16,294 bases of DNA from an uncultured Megasphaera sp. (GTDB lineage: Bacteria > Bacillota > Negativicutes > Veillonellales > Megasphaeraceae). The DNA lies in assembly GCA_937895695.1 (NCBI GenBank), contig CALBLM010000306.1, positions 1-16,294 of the forward strand, written 5' to 3'. Both the position numbers and the translations under genes were made by a program. Under the pieces are notes generated by a model. The model was not told the origin of the DNA and did no database searches. It saw only the letters and a list, made by a program, of their open reading frames with translations. Shown in pieces: positions 13,600 through 16,294 of the stretch; position 1 is the first letter of the stretch, and every line of letters starts with the position of its first letter.

Positions 13600-13612
13600 A
13601 GGAGGTAATATT

Positions 13613-14101
13613 GTGGGTAAAACAACAGAAGAACATCCATTACGGGCAGCTATTTTGACAATCAGTAACAGCCGCTCTTTTTCGGATGACACAAACGGAT
13701 TAATGATTCAATCTGCATTAGCCAATAGTGGACATCAAGTAGTCGATTATGCGATCGTGAAAGACGATACGGATGAAATTAATCGACATATCCATGAATG
13801 GGTATGCAGTGTGGATGTAATTATTACGAGTGGCGGCACGGGGCTTCCTAAACGAGATGTGACATTAGAAACGATTGTACCGCAGTTTGAAAAGGAAATT
13901 GAAGGATTTTCTTCGATGATGACGTATTTTGCGTATCGTCGTGTCTGCGGTGTACAGGCATTGGCCTATCGTTCGGTAGCAGGCATTATTCATCAATGTT
14001 TGGTATTTTGTTTGCCCGGATTGCCACAGTTGATTAAAGTAGGAATGGAAAAAATTATTTTGCCAGAATTGTTCCACTTATATACGGAAATACGAAAATA
14101 A
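13613..14101 (+). CDS. Molybdopterin adenylyltransferase family protein (MoaB/MogA)
   Basis: A 162-residue cytoplasmic protein of the MoaB/MogA family. MogA-type members adenylylate molybdopterin before molybdate insertion; MoaB-type members are close relatives that in some organisms take that job and in others have no clear role. Signatures are the TSGGTG (residues 72-77) followed by PKRDVT (79-84), the EKEIEGF segment, and the C-terminal LPGLPQLIKVGMEKIILPEL. The first lines (RAAILTISNSRSFSDDTNG) are also typical. The start is a GTG at 13613 after AAGGAGGT. No other molybdenum cofactor gene is in the window, so it stands alone, closed by its own terminator. Its nearest clear promoter is not obvious: TTGAGA/TATAAA at 13482-13512 has a 19-base spacer. 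Confidence 0.88.
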   Translation: MGKTTEEHPLRAAILTISNSRSFSDDTNGLMIQSALANSGHQVVDYAIVKDDTDEINRHIHEWVCSVDVIITSGGTGLPKRDVTLETIVPQFEKEIEGFSSMMTYFAYRRVCGVQALAYRSVAGIIHQCLVFCLPGLPQLIKVGMEKIILPELFHLYTEIRK

Positions 14102-14112
14102 ATCATCCTTAT

Positions 14113-14149
14113 ATCCACCTGGTGCATAAACGCATTAGGTGGATTTTTT
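14113..14149 (+). terminator. Terminator after moaB/mogA
   Basis: ATCCACCT / AGGTGGAT (14113-14120 with 14137-14144), extended inward by two G-U and three Watson-Crick pairs to 13 bp, then a run of T. Confidence 0.9.
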
Positions 14150-14150
14150 A

Positions 14151-14159
14151 TGATATAAT
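14151..14159 (+). promoter_or_regulatory. Extended -10 promoter of the cobUSC unit
   Basis: TGATATAAT, a perfect TATAAT (14154-14159) with TG in the extended position, directly after the preceding terminator. No good -35. There is no room for a cobalamin riboswitch before cobU (leader about 22 bases). Confidence 0.6.
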
Positions 14160-14188
14160 AAACTATATTTTTTAGGAGGCATGAGAAT

Positions 14189-14761
14189 ATGCAGGGAAAA
14201 TGTATAGTCGTAACGGGTGGAGCCAAAAGTGGTAAAAGTGTCTTTGCAGAGACCTATGTCCAACATTGTGTGGGACGGAAGGTATATGTGGCAACGGCGC
14301 AGGCACTGGATGAAGAAATGAAAGCACGCATTGCCGTACACAAGAAAAGAAGACCGAGCAGTTGGCAGACGATTGAAATGCCTTATGGGATGGTGGACAA
14401 TATAAAACAAATTTTACAAGATGCAGATGTTGTACTTATTGATTGCTTGACGATGTATTTTTCTAATTTTTTATTTGCCCATGAACAAGAAGCAGACGCA
14501 GTTATCATAGAAAAAGCATTACAGGAAATGGAGCAGACCTGTCAATATATTCATGAATCGCCGGGAAAGACTGTGGTATTTGTTACGAATGAAGTAGGCT
14601 GCAGTATTGTGCCAATGGGACGAATAAGCCGACTGTATCGAGATTTGATTGGCGCCATTAATCAAAAAGCAGCAGCGCAAGCAGAGCAAGTATATGCCAC
14701 GATTTGCGGCATCACTATCGAATTAAAAAGCAGACAAGTTCAACTAGGAGGAACAGTATGA
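14189..14761 (+). CDS. cobU: Adenosylcobinamide kinase / adenosylcobinamide-phosphate guanylyltransferase CobU
   Basis: A 190-residue cytoplasmic enzyme that phosphorylates adenosylcobinamide and then adds GMP to give adenosylcobinamide-GDP, the activated lower-ligand acceptor of cobalamin synthesis. The P-loop is GGAKSGKS at residues 10-17. ATAQALDEEMKARIAVHKKRRPSSW follows, in which H51 corresponds to the histidine that carries GMP in Salmonella CobU (H46). Further on are VVLIDCLTMYFSN and TNEVGCSIVPMGRISRLYRDLIGAINQKAA. AGGAGG (14174-14179) lies 9 bases before the ATG at 14189; an ATG at 14181 is in another frame. The stop overlaps the cobS start (ATGA), so the two are translationally coupled. 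Confidence 0.95.
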   Translation: MQGKCIVVTGGAKSGKSVFAETYVQHCVGRKVYVATAQALDEEMKARIAVHKKRRPSSWQTIEMPYGMVDNIKQILQDADVVLIDCLTMYFSNFLFAHEQEADAVIIEKALQEMEQTCQYIHESPGKTVVFVTNEVGCSIVPMGRISRLYRDLIGAINQKAAAQAEQVYATICGITIELKSRQVQLGGTV

Positions 14762-15522
14762 AGTCATTTTTTATTGCCCTGCAGTTTTTATCGCGTATTC
14801 AGCTTGTCAAACAAACGGTTTGGACGAATGAAGATTTTGGTCGTGCTGTGTTGTTTTTTCCGTTAGTGGGATGGATTATAGGCATCTTATTAGCTGTCAT
14901 ATATGCAGGATGCAGCTATATATTTGAAGAGCCCTATCGTTCCTTACTGGTTGTACTGAGTTGGTTTTTTATTACAGGCGGTTTGCATGCCGATGGATTT
15001 ATGGATACTGCCGATGGCGTATTTTCTGGCAGAAGCCGGGAACGAATGCTGGAAATTTTAAAAGATAGCTGTGTAGGAGCTAATGGCGTAATGGCATTTT
15101 TCGTTTTGGCATCCTTGAAAATTTGTTTTTTAGCTCATTGTTCTGCCGATATGGCATTGGCTGCACTGACAGGCATTCCGGCAGCTGCACGGTTTGGTAC
15201 ACTGATTAGTATTTTTCAATTTCCCTATGCCCGTGCGCAAGGATTAGGCAAAGCCTTTCGACAATATGCGCCGACGTACACCCTGAAAGGTGCATTTATT
15301 TTGGCTCTGTTGCCGGCGATATACGGAGGATTTTTATATATATTTCTTTTGGGTGCGGCGATGTTGACGGCACTGTTGGTCAATCACTGGCTGACAAACG
15401 TGCTTGGCGGCGTTACTGGTGATACGTATGGTGCTGTATTGGAAGGCTGTGAGCTGATTTTATTGGGACTTACGTGCATTCTTTCTATGGCATCTGTTCA
15501 TATAGGGGGATTTTCGTTATAA
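14758..15522 (+). CDS. cobS: Adenosylcobinamide-GDP ribazoletransferase (cobalamin synthase) CobS
   Basis: A polytopic inner-membrane enzyme, 254 residues, that joins adenosylcobinamide-GDP and alpha-ribazole (phosphate) to make adenosylcobalamin (phosphate). The signature motif is at about residues 74-110: GGLHADGFMDTADGVFSGRSRERMLEILKDSCVGANGV, with the acidic residues that hold magnesium. About five to seven hydrophobic segments surround it (VLFFPLVGWIIGILLAVIYAG, SLLVVLSWFFITG, GAFILALLPAIYGGFLYIFLLG, LILLGLTCILSMA). The start is the ATG at 14758 that overlaps the cobU stop, with AGGAGG just upstream; the open frame continues up to 14704, but that would add 18 residues out of the family. 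Confidence 0.95.
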   Translation: MKSFFIALQFLSRIQLVKQTVWTNEDFGRAVLFFPLVGWIIGILLAVIYAGCSYIFEEPYRSLLVVLSWFFITGGLHADGFMDTADGVFSGRSRERMLEILKDSCVGANGVMAFFVLASLKICFLAHCSADMALAALTGIPAAARFGTLISIFQFPYARAQGLGKAFRQYAPTYTLKGAFILALLPAIYGGFLYIFLLGAAMLTALLVNHWLTNVLGGVTGDTYGAVLEGCELILLGLTCILSMASVHIGGFSL

Positions 15523-15590
15523 TAGGCAAAGATACGCATGACGGTATCGCTTGAATAGATAACAGCAGTTTCCTACAGGAGGATTACAGT

Positions 15591-16241
15591 ATGATAAAAT
15601 TATATTTAGTTCGCCATGGCGAAACGGATGGAAATGTCCAGCAATGGTATCAAGGTTCAACGGATGTGCCGCTGAATAAACGCGGTATTGCGCAGGCAAC
15701 GTGTTTAAGCCATTTTTTACGTCATGTTCATTTTGACGGCATATACAGCAGTACCTTGCAGCGAGCTAGACGGACGGCAGAAATTATTGCCAAGCCCCAT
15801 GGCCTGACCGTACAATCGTATGATGCATTGCGGGAAATTAATTTTGGTGTCTGGGAAGGACATACGTATAAAGAAATTACAACACAATGGCCTGGGGAAA
15901 TAGAAGCTTTTTACGATTCAGATGGCAGGCTTCCCGCCCATGGGGGTGAATCATTTTTAGAAGTAGAACAGCGAATAACGGCGAAAACCAAAGACATTTT
16001 ACGTCATCATACGGATGGGGATACAGTATTGATTGCATCACATGGAGCGGCCATACGCTGTTTGCTGTTTGGTTTGTTGGGATTAGAGATGAAGCGGATT
16101 TGGTGTTTTCAGCAATATAATACGGCATTTAATATTATTGAGTATTATGGCGAAAAAAATGTCATGACATTGATGAACTGTACGCAGCATTTAGAAGGAA
16201 TGACGGGATATCAAGCGCAATGGGATATGCCGAGCTTATGA
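15591..16241 (+). CDS. cobC: Histidine phosphatase, probable alpha-ribazole phosphatase CobC
   Basis: A 216-residue cytoplasmic phosphatase of the phosphoglycerate mutase-like histidine phosphatase superfamily. The catalytic RHGET is at residues 8-12 with H9 as phosphate acceptor; R58 (STLQRARRTAEII), E82 (LREINFGVWEG) and H151 (IASHGAAIR) complete the active site. By sequence alone it could be a general phosphatase. The position directly after cobU-cobS supports CobC, which removes the phosphate from alpha-ribazole 5'-phosphate or from adenosylcobalamin 5'-phosphate in the last step. AGGAGG (15577-15582) lies 8 bases before the ATG. The 68-base gap after cobS holds no terminator, so it is likely cotranscribed. 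Confidence 0.85.
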   Translation: MIKLYLVRHGETDGNVQQWYQGSTDVPLNKRGIAQATCLSHFLRHVHFDGIYSSTLQRARRTAEIIAKPHGLTVQSYDALREINFGVWEGHTYKEITTQWPGEIEAFYDSDGRLPAHGGESFLEVEQRITAKTKDILRHHTDGDTVLIASHGAAIRCLLFGLLGLEMKRIWCFQQYNTAFNIIEYYGEKNVMTLMNCTQHLEGMTGYQAQWDMPSL

Positions 16242-16250
16242 GGTGATATG

Positions 16251-16294
16251 ATGGCTAAAACAATACGTCTAGATAAATTGCTAGGTCATTGCGG
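16251..16294 (+). CDS. S4-domain pseudouridine synthase, probably RsuA/RluB type (3' partial)
   Basis: Only the first 15 residues are in the window: MAKTIRLDKLLGHCG, cut by the right edge. The RLDKLLGHCG pattern is how the N-terminal S4 RNA-binding domain of RsuA-type pseudouridine synthases begins, enzymes that modify uridines in ribosomal RNA. AGGTGAT at 16241-16247 overlaps the cobC stop and serves the ATG at 16251; the ATG at 16248 is in frame but closer to that site. The overlap suggests cotranscription with cobC. The family call rests on very little sequence. Confidence 0.55.
   Translation, partial: MAKTIRLDKLLGHC

Noticed and set aside
13442..13612. Possible riboswitch or structured leader before moaB/mogA
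   Set aside because: I searched for a molybdenum-cofactor-type or other structured RNA and saw only a 7-bp hairpin next to the ribosome binding site.
14704..14757. Longer start for cobS inside cobU
   Set aside because: The extra 18 residues are polar and unlike the family; the ATG overlapping the cobU stop has AGGAGG at the right distance.

Overview
The window is a stretch of ordinary-looking chromosome, about 16.3 kb and AT-rich overall, from a low-GC anaerobic bacterium. The gene content suggests a Negativicutes lactate fermenter of the Veillonellales, perhaps Megasphaera-like: lactate permease, a LarA-type lactate racemase, a GlcD/Dld-type flavin lactate dehydrogenase, a stand-alone redox-disulfide (DUF1858-type) protein and cobalamin nucleotide-loop assembly genes. 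The genus is inference; no rRNA or other definitive marker is present. No phage, transposase, CRISPR array, tRNA or rRNA was found.

Layout. (1) 1-2101: the 3' part of phoU (its start lies left of the window), a terminator, an unrecognised conserved-looking 210-aa protein, a small DUF1653 protein, two back-to-back terminator hairpins, and a convergent 69-aa CxxC protein. (2) 2102-4301: a long, very AT-rich, palindrome-rich upstream region, a 43-codon ORF with a good ribosome binding site, and the lactate permease gene that overlaps it. (3) 4391-8802: a YitT-family membrane protein on the minus strand, divergent from a probable operon ispE - gntR/FCD regulator - 55-aa membrane protein - larA. 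(4) 8859-10408: the lactate dehydrogenase gene under its own promoter, with a perfect inverted repeat inside the promoter. (5) 10427-13456, minus strand: rpsD (monocistronic), a secreted stalk-domain protein, and a two-gene unit encoding a small secreted protein and a membrane-anchored DnaQ-like protein that has lost its catalytic residues. (6) 13613-16294: moaB/mogA, then cobU-cobS-cobC, and the first 15 codons of what is probably an S4-domain pseudouridine synthase.

How the genes fit together. LctP would import lactate, LarA would interconvert the L and D forms, and the flavin dehydrogenase would oxidise D-lactate to pyruvate, probably giving electrons to an electron-transfer flavoprotein that is not encoded here. 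The FCD-type GntR regulator encoded just upstream of larA is the obvious candidate to sense lactate or a related organic acid. CobU, CobS and CobC carry out the last steps of cobalamin assembly.

The most unusual items are the catalytically dead exonuclease-like membrane protein (11899-12861), the overlapping small ORF at the head of the permease gene, the unannotated 55-aa membrane protein in the racemase operon, and the operator-like palindrome between the -35 and -10 of the lactate dehydrogenase promoter.
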